Assembly: GCF_016801865.2 (NCBI RefSeq)
Contig: NC_068937.1
Span: forward strand, 134,304,455 to 134,368,454
Direction of reading: 5' to 3'
DNA: 64,000 nucleotides
From: Culex pipiens pallens
Lineage: Eukaryota; Arthropoda; Insecta; Diptera; Culicidae
Shown: piece after piece, positions 1 through 11,065 of the stretch
Layout of the letters: the number at the start of each line of letters is the position of its first letter
How positions within the stretch are numbered: the first letter of the stretch is position 1
Position numbers and translations under genes: made by a program
The notes under the pieces: generated by a model
Database searches by the model: none
What the model was told of the DNA's origin: nothing
The model's input: only the letters and a program-made list of their open reading frames with translations

Positions 1-1100
1 TCCAATTTATTAAAAGCCTTTAATTTTTTCAGTTATTGATCAAATACAAAACAACCTAAAACGATTCTCAATAAATTCTACACCAAATAATATATATATG
101 TATAATCAACCGTGTTTAAATGGGATTTAAAAATGTTCCACAAAACTTCGACGTGAAATTTATCAGCATGAGGATTTTGCAGATAGGACCTTTTGAAAAT
201 TTACTCTAGAATTTCAGAAATATTAAATAACAAAAAAAATATGAAGGAAATTCCAACCATTTTTAAAATCTTTATTTTGAAGATTCCATATAAAAATTAT
301 GCAGAATTGAAAAAAATAATATTTAAGTCGAGATTAAAGAATTTATAAATTCAATAGCTCAAAAAATTAAAAATTCGAACCGGAAGCATTTCAGAAATTA
401 CCAGTCAAAATTTCAAAAGTTTAAAAAATCTAAAATATACGAAAAACCCGAAATTCTAACATTCAAAAACTCTATTTTTTAAAAAATAAAAAAACTCAAA
501 ATTTCAGAATTAAAAATGTGGAGTTAAAAAAAATTTGAAATATAAGAATTAAAAAATAATAAAAAACAATAAAATTTAGAAATTTTTAATTTAAGAATTT
601 AAGAATTTAAGAATTTAAGGATTTAAGAATTTAGGAAATTAAGAATTTAAGAATTTAACAATTTAAGAATTTAAGAAAAACTTTTTAACATTTGTAACAG
701 CTTTATTTTAAAATTTCCTAATTTCCAAATTTCCTAACTTCCTTACTGAATTTCCTAACTTCCTTACTTCCTAATTTCTTAATTTCCTTATTTCCTATTT
801 TCCTAATTTCTTGATTTCCTAATTCCCTGATAACCAAATTTTCTAATTTCCTAATTTCTTTATTTCATTGTTTAAATGAATTATATTATTTAAATGAATG
901 AATTCATTATTACTTAATTTCATGATTTTCTAATTTCCTAAATTTCTCAATTTCCTAACATCCAAAATTCATAATTTCCTTATTTCATTATTACATAATT
1001 CATAATTTCTTAATTTTATAATTTTAGTTTGTCTAGTTTTAGAATTTATAAATTTCGAATTTTCTGACTTCTGAAGAAATTTTAATTTTGATTTTATAAT
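1..1100. repeat. AT-rich low-complexity DNA, no gene seen
   Basis: This stretch upstream of the first gene is strongly AT-rich. Around 590-680 a short unit of the form GAATTTAA is repeated imperfectly many times. Around 705-1000 the unit becomes TTTCCTAA-like, its pyrimidine-rich counterpart. No open frame or recognisable element was seen. Confidence 0.7.
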
Positions 1101-1146
1101 CAACAGATCTGAAACATTTCAACGCAAATCTCTACACCGCGCGCTG

Positions 1147-1152
1147 TCAGTC
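1147..1152 (+). promoter_or_regulatory. Candidate initiator (TCAGTC) of the kanadaptin gene
   Basis: TCAGTC matches the arthropod initiator consensus and lies about 157 nt upstream of the chosen ATG. No TATA box is visible 25-35 nt upstream, which fits a housekeeping gene. The assignment rests on the motif alone. Confidence 0.35.
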
Positions 1153-1305
1153 AAACTTTTCAAACGTGCGAGTGTAGAGATTCGGCCGAAAACGTTTTTG
1201 TTTGTCTTCTTCGCACTGTCATTATTCAAAACAAACCGTCTTTTTCGTGCGCGGAGCAAAACGGTTCCAGTTTTTCGGGGTTCAACAAATCGAATCTTTG
1301 CAATA

Positions 1306-3409
1306 ATGACCGACGACGACGGGACCTTCAAGAAGCCATCGGTCGACCTACTGGTCAAAGCCCGCAAGCCGGAACTCCCACCGGGAACTTCGAAGGTGAC
1401 GGACATCGTCCCCGAGGAGGCGCCAGCAGCAGCCGCAAGCGGTAAGGAGTTGGCCGGCGATGGGAACGAAATTCCGCCGGTGCCGTACCGCGAGCCAGCC
1501 TGGTCGCGCAAGTGTGCGTCGGGGCTGAACTACGGGTTTGAGGTGCTGAAGAACGGGGTGATTATTGAGGAGGTCAAGCAGCTGCAGAGCAGGGCGTTTT
1601 GGCTGTTTGGCCGGTTGCCGAATTGTGATGTTAACATGGCCCATCCAACGATATCGCGCTATCACGCGATTCTGCAGTATCGGGGACCTGAGGAGCAGGG
1701 GGAGGATGGGGATGAGGAGGAGGAAGAGACGACGAAGCGGCACGTGACCGTGGAACCGGGATGGTATCTGTACGATCTGAGTAGTACTCATGGGACGTTC
1801 TTGAACAAGCAGCGATTGCCGCCGAAGACGTACGTCCGGGTTCGGGTGGGTTATATGGTGAAGTTGGGCTCGAGCTCGCGGTCGTACATTTTGACTGGAC
1901 CGGCGGAGGACGAGGACGCGCCGTCGGAGATGACCATCACGGAGATGAAGGACCTGCGCGAGAAGCAGAACAAGTTGCGGGAAGAAATGGCCGAAATTGA
2001 ACGGCAGGAACGCGAGCGGGTCGCGAAGCTCAAGGAAGAGGAAGGGGTCAGCTGGGGGATGGGCGAGGACGCGGACGAGGAGACGGATTTGGCGCACAAT
2101 CCGTACGCCATGTCCAACAACGAGGAGCTGTTTCTGGACGACCCGAAGAAGACGCTGCGGGGTTACTTTGAGCGGGAAGGTCACGAGCTGGATTATAAGC
2201 TGGAGGAACTTTCGGCGGGGTCTTACGTGTGTCGGGTTGAACTGCCCGTTGACGATGATTTTGGCCGGCCGATTGTGGCGGAAGCCACCCACAAGGGCAA
2301 GAAGAAGGAAGTGGTGGTGCAGTGCGCGTTGGAAGCCTGTCGGATTCTGGACCGATACGGGCTGTTGAGGCAGGCAACGCACGGTAAGTGGTCAACGTGA
2401 CAAGTTTGAGAATCTTTTTGCTGACCTTCTTTTGATCTTTTCAGAGCCCCGTCGACGGCACAAGAAAACGTCCGATTCGGACGACGACGACGACTACCTG
2501 GACCGAACCGGGGACGTCGAGCGGCGCCGCCAGCGGAAGCAAACCAAAGCGTCGGCCGAAGTGCACACCTACGAAGATCTCATCCGGCAAGAGTCGGAGT
2601 TGCTGGAAAAGTTGGAGGACATTGAGACGCGTCTGCAGCGTCGTCAGCTCATCGAGAAGGGCACCCGGCTGCCGGAAAACGACGACGACGTGGACGAATT
2701 CCTCGAGAAGCTCTCCGACGACAAGCCGTACGACAAGTTCGAGGTGCGCCGACTTCGGCTCGAAAAGGACCGGCTCACGAAGGACCACGTGACGCTGCAG
2801 AAGCTCATCAAAATTGCCAAGCCGTTGGACCTGCCCAGCATGAGCGGCCAACCCGGATCGTCCGCCGATGGCAAGGACCAGCTCAAGAAGAAGATGCTGC
2901 CCCTGTTTGGCAAGCGGAACAAACTGTCCGCTTCGTTTGGAATCAAAAAGTCCGAGATTAAGGTCGGCGGCTCGACCAGCGCGCACGGCGAGGAGGTCGA
3001 AGAAGACGAGGAGGACGCTGCTGCGGCTGCGCCGCCCAAAAAGGAAGAACCGCCGAAGCAGGCGGCCGAACCGAAGCGAGTTCACGGTCCCTCCTTCAAC
3101 CCGGACCTGCTCGAGCAGCACCGGAAAAAGGTTGTGGTCGAAAGCAGCAGCGAGCCGGAGAAGAAACCGCAGAAAAAGCGAAAAAGTGAAGCAGACTGTG
3201 AAGAACCGTCCGGGTCCGGGTCGGTGGAGGGCGTGGACAGCAAGAAGAAGCGCAGCCGGAATAGGGCGGGACGCGAACGGAATCGGGACAACGTGGACTT
3301 TGACGACAGCGAGGAGCTGCAGGCCGAGGACAAGAACGTCGAGTGGGTTCCGCCGCAGGGTCAGAGCGGGGACGGGATGACGTCGCTCAACCAGAAGTTT
3401 GGGTACTGA
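1306..3409 (+). CDS. Kanadaptin-like FHA-domain protein (SLC4A1AP homologue), 2 exons
   Basis: Exons 1306-2383 and 2445-3409 join across a 61-bp GT-AG intron in phase 1 and give 680 aa. The start is the first ATG after the in-frame upstream stretch that looks like 5' leader. Residues about 76-200 form an FHA domain: GR at 102-103, SRYH at 117-120 and STHGT..LN near 160-167, which in FHA folds bind phosphothreonine. A charged coiled coil follows (about 205-245), then a double-stranded-RNA-binding-like segment (about 284-356). The C-terminal half is acidic and lysine-rich with nuclear-signal-like patches. This order is typical of kanadaptin, which was first described as binding the anion exchanger kAE1; nuclear RNA-processing roles have been proposed. 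It is shorter than the human protein (about 800 aa) but looks complete. Confidence 0.9.
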
Positions 3410-3430
3410 ACGGGTTGGTATGTATTACGG

Positions 3431-3436
3431 AATAAA
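3431..3436 (+). terminator. Polyadenylation signal of the kanadaptin gene
   Basis: AATAAA lies 22 nt after the stop codon. The convergent chitin-binding gene has its own signal at 3500-3495, so the two 3' ends are only a few tens of bases apart. Confidence 0.7.
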
Positions 3437-3494
3437 AATGACTATTTGTTGAAGTGGATCGGGTCGTTTGTGCGATGACAACTCCAACTCTACG

Positions 3495-3500
3495 TTTATT
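3495..3500 (-). terminator. Polyadenylation signal of the chitin-binding gene
   Basis: On the minus strand AATAAA follows the stop codon at 3510 by about 10 nt. It gives a very short 3' UTR facing the kanadaptin 3' end. Confidence 0.65.
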
Positions 3501-3509
3501 TTACACAAC

Positions 3510-3853
3510 TCAAGTCGGACTGGTGCAACGTTCCACGCAGTTGGCATGATCCGGATAGTCGCACACCATTAGCACTGCGTTGAAGTGCAATCCGAGTGGA
3601 CATGGTCTGGAACAAAAAGATTAAGTTTAGACTTCGAACACGACTCAGCACTTTCCTCTTACCTAAACATTTGAACTCCGCGATCGCACGCAACGTATTG
3701 ACTGCAATTCCACGGTACCGGAAGCAGCGTTAGCACGGACTCAACCTCCGTCGGGCCATACTGGGGACACTTCTCCGCCTCGCACGGTTCTTCCTGCTGA
3801 GCGCCAGTTAGAACAAAACTAAAAATCAAAACTGCGCAGTACAAAGTTGCCAT
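3510..3853 (-). CDS. Small secreted chitin-binding type-2 (peritrophin-A) protein, 2 exons
   Basis: Exons 3853-3663 and 3606-3510 join across a 56-bp intron in phase 2 and give 95 aa. The ATG at 3853 was chosen because the candidate transcription start lies at about 3899, below the upstream in-frame codons. Residues 1 to about 18 are a hydrophobic signal peptide ending near TGAQQ. The six cysteines follow the peritrophin-A spacing C-x20-C-x5-C-x9-C-x12-C-x7-C, so this is one ChtBD2 domain and little else. Such proteins bind chitin in the peritrophic matrix or cuticle. A single-domain protein this small could line gut or tracheal chitin or act as a secreted chitin lectin. The domain call is strong; tissue and role are inferred. 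Confidence 0.85.
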
Positions 3854-3866
3854 TCTGACATAGAAT

Positions 3867-3872
3867 TTTATT
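3867..3872 (-). terminator. Likely polyadenylation signal of the EF-hand gene
   Basis: The first AATAAA downstream of the EF-hand stop codon (3969) on the minus strand is at 3872-3867. That is inside the predicted 5' leader of the next gene, so the two transcripts may overlap. Confidence 0.45.
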
Positions 3873-3895
3873 AATGCATCCAAATCCAATCCAGA

Positions 3896-3932
3896 GACTG
3901 AGATTTGAATACCACCGGCACTTGAATTTATA
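3896..3932 (-). promoter_or_regulatory. TATA box plus initiator of the chitin-binding gene
   Basis: On the minus strand TATAAA (3932-3927) sits 28-33 nt upstream of the A of a TCAGTC initiator (3901-3896, +1 at about 3899). This is the standard TATA-Inr spacing. It predicts a leader of about 45 nt before the ATG at 3853. Confidence 0.7.
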
Positions 3933-3968
3933 AGAGCCAACCAGCTTATCTACACACCCCAAGCCACT

Positions 3969-6235
3969 TCAAAAGGGGTGATTCTCCCGGTTTGCGTACA
4001 GATAGTCGAGAGCAGCCAGCAGCGCCCGGTAGTTGACCTCCCGCCGGTGCCCAATCTCGACGCCAAAGCACTTGCACAGCAACTCAAACTCGCGGCTCGA
4101 GACGGCGTTGTGCAGTTCACCGCGGGTCGCCATCGCCCGGATCAGCTGGTTCCGGTTGACCACGCCGAGGTGGTTGCGGTCAAAGTCGCGCAACGGGGCG
4201 CTCAGATTCGACACGACATCCGCCTGGCGGGCCAACCTCTGCAGCGCTTTGGACACGATCGTGCGCTCTTCAAAGTTCAGGTGGTTGTGGGGACCATCTT
4301 CGGACGGGAAGTGACGCAGCGGAACCAGGCGGGGCGCCTTCTCCAGGTTGCACTGGTAGTCCACCTCGGCGACCGTGTCGCAGAACCGCTTGTAGTCGAC
4401 CGTATCGTGGTGCAGCGGAGTCTGGAAGATTCGGGCCAGCGTCCGCACTTCGGTTGGGGACAGGTCGATCGAGGCCGTTGCCAGTCCACGGCGGAACTGA
4501 TCGCAGGTGATGCGGTGGTGGTTCAGCGGATCGAAACCACGCATGTAGTCGACGATTCGAAGTCTTCGACGCACTACCTGGCCCTTGACCTTGGCCAGTA
4601 CGCGCACGATATCTTGCTCGTGTGGATGAGGTTCCGGTCCGGCGTCCGCGTTGATCTTCGCCAAGCGATCTTGCATTTCTTCGTACTGAAGACAGAGTAG
4701 ATCATCAATGGAGGAAGAATCATCCGAGTTGACTACTCACCGCTGAAGCTATCTTCGGACAGGGGTCGAAGTCTTTCAAAAAGTTCACGTAGTTGAACCC
4801 AAGATCATCGCTGTACCGCTCGTTCAAAGCGTACCGCTGCTCTTCGGTTATAAACACCCCAGCCATCGAGAGCGCTTCCCCCACCTGACTTCGACTGATG
4901 TGCCCATTTCGGTGAGGATCAAAGTCCTTGAACACCGGCTCGATCAAGACTCGGCGAGCCGCTACCAGCGTCCGAATGCAGTCGACAAGCTCCTTCGCCA
5001 AATCTCTCCCCTCCCTACAACCTTCCCGTTCCAAACCCCGAACCTCCTCCGGCGGAGACTCAACCTCCCTAAACGCACCCCTATCCAAATTCTTCACCGT
5101 AAACACCTCATCAACGTCGTCCGTAAAGCGATCCCACCGAATCCTGTTCACGTCCCGCGCATCCCCGTACCGATCGCACACACTCCGAACCTCCCCGTCC
5201 GTCAACGGCATTCGATGCAGTCCGGACAGCCCCACCGCGTCCATCGCCCGCACAAACTGACTCCGACTGATCAAGCCACACTGGAACGTGTCGTACTGCT
5301 CGAAAAACTCCCGAATCCGAACCCGGTTCTCCCAGACGTACCGCTGAATGCGCAGCATCAACGTCCGGAAGTCACGCTCCTGTCTCGACGGCGCCAAGCA
5401 CGGATGATACGCCGTATCTTTCTGCAGAACCTTCGCCAAATCAACGGTCCCGACCTCCGGTCGAACAACCTTCGGCAGATCTACCGCGATGATCTTCGCC
5501 GGTACCTCTCCGTCGCATTCCCGGTCGATCGGACCGCGCCCGTCCAAATACCGCAGCAGTCCGTCGATCTCCTCGATGAACGCTTCGTAGTCGATCTTGT
5601 AGTGACCAACCATGAACCGCTTCGCCAACAGCGTAAACTCCGGCTTCCTCAGAGTGATCCCCAAAAAGTACAGAACCCGCTTGAAGTACGCCAACGTGAC
5701 CGACCCACCATTCCCCGCTATCAAATCGTAATCTTCAAAGTAAGGCCGCAGAACCTGCTCGCGAAAGCGCAGCGCCTGCGCGATCTCCATCAGCACCAGC
5801 GACAACCTCCGATGCTCACTGACCGAAAGCGTCCGTTCAAGCTCCTTCCCACCAACCCCTTCATCCTCCCCGGCCACGACGTCCAAAAACAGCCCGTACG
5901 CCACCCCTCCCCCGTCCGGCGACCGGAAGTACTCCGCCAGGTGGCAGATCTCGTTCTCGCTGAGACAGCCGCGCAGTGCGCCGGCAACCGTCCGCGCAAA
6001 GTCGTACCCCTGGACGGTGCCGGAGGAGCAGAGGTCGTGCCTGCGTAGGCAGTTGCGCAGATCTTGCGCGTGGTAGCGGTCCAGCGTGGCGCGGATGCGC
6101 GTACATAGCTTCCACGCGAGAAGGGCGCGATCGTTCTGAGGGGGGAAGATGGTTTGGGGGGTGAGGGTTTGGGGAATTGAAATCGTGGAATCGGGGTACC
6201 TCGGCGGTTGGGTTTTCCTGGCAGGGTAGCTTCAT
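3969..6235 (-). CDS. Multi-EF-hand protein of 715 aa, 3 exons
   Basis: Exons 6235-6200, 6135-4741 and 4685-3969 join in phase 0 across introns of 64 and 55 bp. The first exon codes only 12 residues, so its start is less certain than the rest. Helix-loop-helix units of the form D-x5-G-x-I/V recur at about residues 144-169, 289-314, 411-439, 523-546 and 644-664. Several loops lack the acidic residue at position 12 and some lack other ligands, so few may bind calcium. There is no signal peptide or membrane segment. I did not identify the exact orthologue. Long proteins made only of degenerate EF-hands occur among axonemal and cilia-associated proteins such as EFCAB6, so a sperm or cilium role is possible but inferred. 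Confidence 0.75.
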
Positions 6236-6299
6236 GGCGTTGGAGCTCTTGTTGCTGGGAATTTCGAGTGGAGAAAATGACAGATTTAGATTGCTTCTT

Positions 6300-6692
6300 T
6301 GAGGTGCAGATTACTGCGATCACACATTTTTGAGTTGCTAAGCTGGCAACAAGATTGTTCGTCGAACACAACGTTGAAAGCAGTCATCATAGTCTGCCCG
6401 ACATCGACCATTGATCAAAGCAACCTCTGTAGATTGTCGGTTGGACAGCTCTTGGAAAAATCGAACTGGAGCTCAACGTTGCGTTCAACGGACAAGCTTT
6501 ATCTACCCTTTAATTTTGCCAACGAGAATCGAAAAAGAATGCGGTCACCCTAATCTACGTTCAATCTTCAAAAGTCAAACGCTGGCATTTTCGTTCACCA
6601 AAACAAATCCATTTGCGTCCCACAATGTGTAAATGTGGGCATACAAATTCATCAAGGCGATCGCCGGTTGATCGCATGATCGTCCAAATTAC
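6300..6692. other. Intergenic DNA without a supported feature
   Basis: This is the region upstream of the EF-hand gene and likely includes its promoter. No TATA box or initiator pair was found and no frame looks coding. Confidence 0.5.
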
Positions 6693-6892
6693 CGTGGTGA
6701 TTATTGAATTCGATCGTAATTTCTCGACTCACGATCGAGATTTCTCGATAGTGAGATTACGACTTACCATCGACAAATCTCGATCTACCATCGACAAATT
6801 ACAACTTACTTTCGAGAAATTCAAATCAAATTATTCGCTCTACAGCATTGCCTTGGCGTTCTCGATTACGAGATTCCTACTCGAAACTAGGT

Positions 6893-7222
6893 GTTCGAAG
6901 GCTTGATTGTTGAGGCAATTGCAAACCTCTTCTTATACCTTAGCTTCCATCCACCCCGGGATTCGAACTGACGACCTTTGGATTGTGAGTCCAACTGCCT
7001 ACCAGCGACTCCACCGATGCAGGACCCAGGGAGACGACTCCTACACCTGGACTGAGCTAACGACCTAACCTCTAGGTTAGACCGGGGCCAACATTTTCTT
7101 CCCTATCGGAAGGCGTGATCAGACAAATCTCGTCTCAAAATTTGCCACCGGGACCTTCTGGGATCAAACCCAGGACGGCTGGGTGAGAGGCAACCACGCT
7201 TACCCCTACACCACGGTCGAGA
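6893..7222 (-). mobile_element. Dimeric tRNA-derived SINE, Twin-like
   Basis: Read on the minus strand, two tRNA-related segments lie in series, at about 7220-7145 and 7025-6950. Each has an A-box-like start and a B box: GTTTGATCC in the first, GTTCGAATCC in the second. A spacer lies between them. This two-tRNA layout is the hallmark of the Twin SINE described in Culex. The outer edges are approximate. Confidence 0.65.
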
Positions 7223-7419
7223 AATTACGATCGTAATTTTACTGTTGAGAAATCTCGATCGGAATTAAAAAACTTAAAAAAAATTAAAAATAAAAACAAT
7301 TAAAAATATAACAAAAATTCAAAAAAAAATTGGATTGATAAAAAAAATAATAAATTTTCAATGCTTTTGAAGTTTAAAAAAAAAAAAAAAAAATTCCAGA
7401 AATTTTAAAAATTTGGCTT

Positions 7420-8280
7420 CGATTTGAAAAATCGCCAAAAATTAAATTTTCAACCATTTTTTGATCTTTAAAAAGCATTGGAAAGAAGAACTCTTAAAAT
7501 TTTAGAAAATTTGGAAGTTTTATTTGTTAAATGTGACTTAGCCAATGGTTTTAAAAAAGTAATCTTTGGCTGTGTTTTTAAATAGATTTTGAAAATTAAA
7601 AAAATATATTTTTGGTATTTTTGAAATCATAATCATGCCCTGAGTAAAGAAGATCTCTTTCGTCATTGATACTTTTTTTAAATAAATTTTCAGTGTTTTT
7701 TGAAGTTTTTGAAATAAATAAAAAGAAACTTAAAAAAATGAAATTTTTCGAATTCTAAAAATTTTATTTAAAAGACCGCCAAAAATAAAATATTCAGCCA
7801 AAGCTTGGAAAGAAAAACTTTAAATTTTAGAAAATTTGGAAGTTTTTAAAAATGAAATTTTTTGGGGTCAACTTTGGCTACAATTTTTCAATAAAAATTT
7901 AAATTAAAAAAAATGGAATTTTTAATATGTTTGAAATTTTTAAATTTTTTGGTATTTTTGAAATCATAATCATGCCCTGAGTAAAGAAGATCTTCTTTCG
8001 TCATTGATACTTTTTTTTTTAATTTTCAAAACTTTTTGGATTGATATTTTTTTTTTAATAAATTTTCAATGTTTTTTGAAGTTTTTGAAATAAATAAAAA
8101 TTAAAATAAAAAAAATACAAATTTTTCAAGTTTAAAAAAAAATCTTTTTTTTTAATTTTTAGAATATTTAAAAAAAATGGCTTCGATTTGAAAATATGGC
8201 CAGAAATTAAATTTTCAACCATTTTTTGATCTTTAAAAAGCATTGGAAAGAAGAACTCTTAAAATTTTAGAAAATTTAGG
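7420..8280. repeat. AT-rich internal direct duplications
   Basis: A block at about 7420-7510 recurs at about 8190-8280. A second block, with the landmark ATGCCCTGAGTAAAGAAGAT, occurs near 7636 and near 7973. The pieces are arranged as direct duplications of the element's filler DNA. Confidence 0.6.
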
Positions 8281-8293
8281 GTTCAACTCTGGC

Positions 8294-8695
8294 CAGGGAA
8301 GGTATTTGCCGATGGACCTCCAAAAAGCTTTTTTAATTTATTTCCTTCCAGTTAAAGAATTTACTATAATCATGTATGGAGCACTCGTAGATATTTTACT
8401 AATGAACAACTTTGTAGAACATTGTTTTGTTCTAAACTGAATGCTGTTGACATTAGAGCGTAAACAAAAATCCCCTCACCATCGCGAGTGAGGGACGCCG
8501 ATGGTGGCATTTTTAGACATTGTTTACGCTCTAGTGTCAACAGCATTCACTTTAGAACAAAACAATGTTCTACAAAATTGTTCGTTTGTACAAAATCTAC
8601 AATTGCTTCATACATCATTATAGTGAATTCTGTAACTGGAAGGTAATAAATCAAACGAGGGCTTCGCGATGGTTTTTTGCCCATTGCCTACCCTG
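8294..8695. mobile_element. hAT-type MITE with 8-bp target duplication
   Basis: The 402-bp element is one large palindrome with arms of about 190 bp. It begins CAGGGAAGG and ends with the complementary CCTACCCTG. The flanks carry identical ACTCTGGC (8286-8293 and 8696-8703). Removing the element restores a line that matches sister repeats near 7565 and 7865, which confirms the boundaries. Confidence 0.85.
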
Positions 8696-9011
8696 ACTCT
8701 GGCTGTGTTTTTGTACTTAATTTTCAAAAAAATTGAAATAAAAAAAAATGAATTTTTAATATTTTTTAAAATTTTCTGGTATTTTTGAAATTTCATGAAA
8801 TAAATGAAATAAAAAAATGAAAACGAGCTTCGAACCCATATCGAGATTTTCTCGATTGTCGGTCGTAATTTGTCGATGGTAGATCGAGGAATTACGATCG
8901 AATGATCTCAATCTGCTTACGACTTACCATCGACAAATTACCATCGTAATATAAGAGTAATCTCGATCGTGAGTCGAGAAATTACGATCGAATGCAATAA
9001 TCACCACGTAC

Positions 9012-9560
9012 ATTTTAATAACACGAATCGTTCTTCGACGAATCTTAAGTACGGTGTGTAATCGATTGTAGTTATCCTTTAGTAGGACCATCGATCTACA
9101 GAAAAACACTCTACAACTGACCTTATTTGGTCAATGATCGACGAACTACGATATTCCTCAACACTGAATAACGATTTTGACGAACGGTTTTAATTTCAAA
9201 TTAGTTGGATTTTTTTTAAATTTACATCTGATTAAAATAAGACAGTAATGCGATTATCCCTCACATCACGCTAGTGTGCGCACCTACAATGTGTGTGTAG
9301 CATAATAAAACTTGATATTTATTTTTATTTTTTACTGCTCTCATCACCATCTGCAAGTTTCATCCAACAACTGCAACCACTTGAGTCGGGAGATAACCAA
9401 ATCTAAGAAAATAACTACGTGATAGAGTCGCGATAGTGGCCGCCCCGCGAAGATGCAACGCAGTGCTGCAGCGGTGTTGCTTCGCTGAAGATCACACGTC
9501 GATTCTGGAGGATTCTGCTTCAGATGATCGCGTTGCGTTCCGTTCCGTAATTGGCGTTGG
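9012..9560. other. Intergenic DNA upstream of the acid phosphatase
   Basis: No coding frame or mobile element was recognised here. It borders the promoter of the acid phosphatase gene. Confidence 0.5.
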
Positions 9561-9566
9561 TGACTT

Positions 9567-9598
9567 ATATAAATTGGTTGGTGCGGTGTTATAAATAG
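9567..9598 (+). promoter_or_regulatory. Two candidate TATA boxes of the acid phosphatase gene
   Basis: TATATAAA (9567-9574) and TATAAATA (9591-9598) lie 95 and 71 nt upstream of the ATG at 9662. Either could place a start site 25-35 nt downstream. No clean initiator was seen to choose between them. Confidence 0.5.
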
Positions 9599-9661
9599 TT
9601 GCGGGCGAAAAAAATAGATCTTCGAATCCGTCAACGGTGGACCACGTGAGAAGCTAGCACA

Positions 9662-10901
9662 ATGGGAGGCTGGGACTGCTGGCAGAAGGGGAAACGGGGT
9701 ATGACCGTTTCGGTTTGCTTCCTGGGCACGATCTGCCTGTCGGTGATGATGGCCTACCTGGTGTTTGGCGATAGTACCGACGAGGAGGGCGTTCGTTCGC
9801 TGCGTATGATCGCCATCATATTCCGCCATGGGGACCGCTCGCCGACCGAGTTCTACCCGAATGACCCCCATCGGAATCATCCGTGGACGGGAGGGTTGGG
9901 CGCACTGTCCGAGGTATGTTTGAGTGTGGAAATTAAAATTGAATGTCACTAATGGTTTTCATTTCTTTCAGCTGGGATCACAGCAGATGTACAACCTAGG
10001 GAAGAATCTACGGCCACGGTACTACCGGCTGCTACCTCCGAACGGACTCTACTCCAAGGATCACATGTACATCGTGAGCAGCTACGCCGAACGGTGCATC
10101 ATGAGCGCCCAAAGCTTCATGGCCGGATTTATGCCGCCGTTGGAGAACACAAACCCGCTGCCGATTCCGTGGCAACCGGTGGCCATCAACACGTTGCAAC
10201 GCGATCGGGACACGATCTTGGCTCAGAAGAAGCCCTGCCCGCGGTACGAACAGTCCCTTCAGCGGCTGATGGCCTACCCGCCGAAGGACATTCGCGACCT
10301 CAACGAAAGGAACGCCGCCCTTTACAAAACCCTCACCCTGTCAACCGGACAGAACATCAGCACCATCTTGGACGTCGAACTGCTGTACAACACGTTGGAG
10401 ATCGAGAAGCACGCCGGCCTCGAACTGCCCGACTGGACCGAAACGATCTTCCCCGAGAAGATGCTTCCGCTGGCGGAACGAAGTCTCGCCCTGTTCACCG
10501 AGACGCCGCTCATGAAGAAGATCAAGGGCGGGGCGATCGTGAGCGAACTGCTCGACAACATGATCCGCAAACGGTCCGGAATCCTAACGCCCGAGCGGTC
10601 CATCTTCATCTACTCGGCGCACGACGTCACGCTGGTCAACCTGATGCGGGCGCTCGGCGTGGTCGACCAGGCCACCGGGAAGCCGGACTTTTCGGCGACG
10701 CTCGTGGCCGAGCTGCACCACAGCATCACGTTCGACGACGACTTCGAGCTCAAGTTTGTGTACTACTTCAACAGCGAGGACAAGTACCCGAAGGAGCTGC
10801 GCATCCCCAACTGCGGCGATCCGTGCTCGTTGACGCGGTTCGGCCAGCTGATGGAGTCGGTCCACCTCAAGAGTTACGACGAAGTGTGCCAGCTGGTGTG
10901 A
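9662..10901 (+). CDS. Membrane-anchored histidine acid phosphatase, 2 exons
   Basis: Exons 9662-9913 and 9972-10901 join across a 58-bp intron in phase 0 and give 393 aa. Residues about 14-35 are one hydrophobic segment that should act as a signal-anchor or uncleaved signal. The catalytic RHGDRSP motif is at 55-61, with H56 as the expected phosphohistidine nucleophile. A further pocket arginine is in SSYAERC (R125), and the proton-donor HD pair is at 301-302. This is the full set of the branch-2 histidine phosphatases (lysosomal and prostatic acid phosphatases), which hydrolyse phosphomonoesters at acidic pH in lysosomes or outside the cell. Cysteines near the C terminus fit a secretory protein. 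Unlike vertebrate ACP2 there is no C-terminal membrane span. Confidence 0.9.
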
Positions 10902-10980
10902 GGAGAGCTGTTGATTTTGTTAGTTTTTTCGTTTGTTTAATGTTGCTACTGTTACCACCTCCACTCTGTAAATACATCGA

Positions 10981-11065
10981 TCTTTAGAGAATAAAAAGAA
11001 GGAATGTTGATTGTTACAAGAATTTCGAAGTTTTCTACAGCGCAGCAAATCAATCCGACGTAATC
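10981..11065 (+). repeat. Copy 1 of an 80-bp direct repeat; carries the acid phosphatase poly(A) signal
   Basis: This piece matches 14075-14153 in the same orientation, sharing TTTAGAGAATAAAA and CAATCCGACGTAATC. The AATAAA at 10990-10995 is the first polyadenylation signal after the acid phosphatase stop. The repeat therefore appears to supply the gene's 3' end. Confidence 0.7.

Larger units (their letters stand above)
6693..9008. mobile_element. 2.3-kb non-autonomous element with long inverted ends
   Basis: The left end begins CGTGGTGATTATTG at 6693 and its reverse complement closes the element at 9008. The arms stay similar for over 100 bp, with sub-repeats rich in the palindromic pieces CGATCGTAATT and CCATCGACAAATT. 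Both flanks show the triplet TAC (6690-6692 and 9009-9011), a possible 3-bp target duplication. There is no transposase. A SINE and a hAT-type MITE have landed inside it. A diverged single end of the same family starts at 42109. Confidence 0.65.

Noticed and set aside
1348..2382. 344-codon minus-strand frame opposite the kanadaptin exon
   Set aside because: It is the antisense shadow of a GC-rich coding exon and has arginine/leucine-rich composition without a domain.
4900..6048. 382-codon plus-strand frame opposite the EF-hand exon
   Set aside because: It is an antisense shadow rich in proline and arginine; the minus frame has the EF-hand repeats and splice sites.
6613..6906. 97-codon plus-strand frame
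   Set aside because: It lies in the self-complementary arm of a repeat element and reads SRSTIDKSRSTIDKL-type repeats.
6950..7220. Two tRNA genes
   Set aside because: They are two tRNA-like modules of one SINE with a fixed spacer and imperfect stems.
10094..10987. 297-codon frame within the acid phosphatase exon
   Set aside because: It is an alternate-frame shadow; the annotated frame carries the catalytic motifs and splices in phase.
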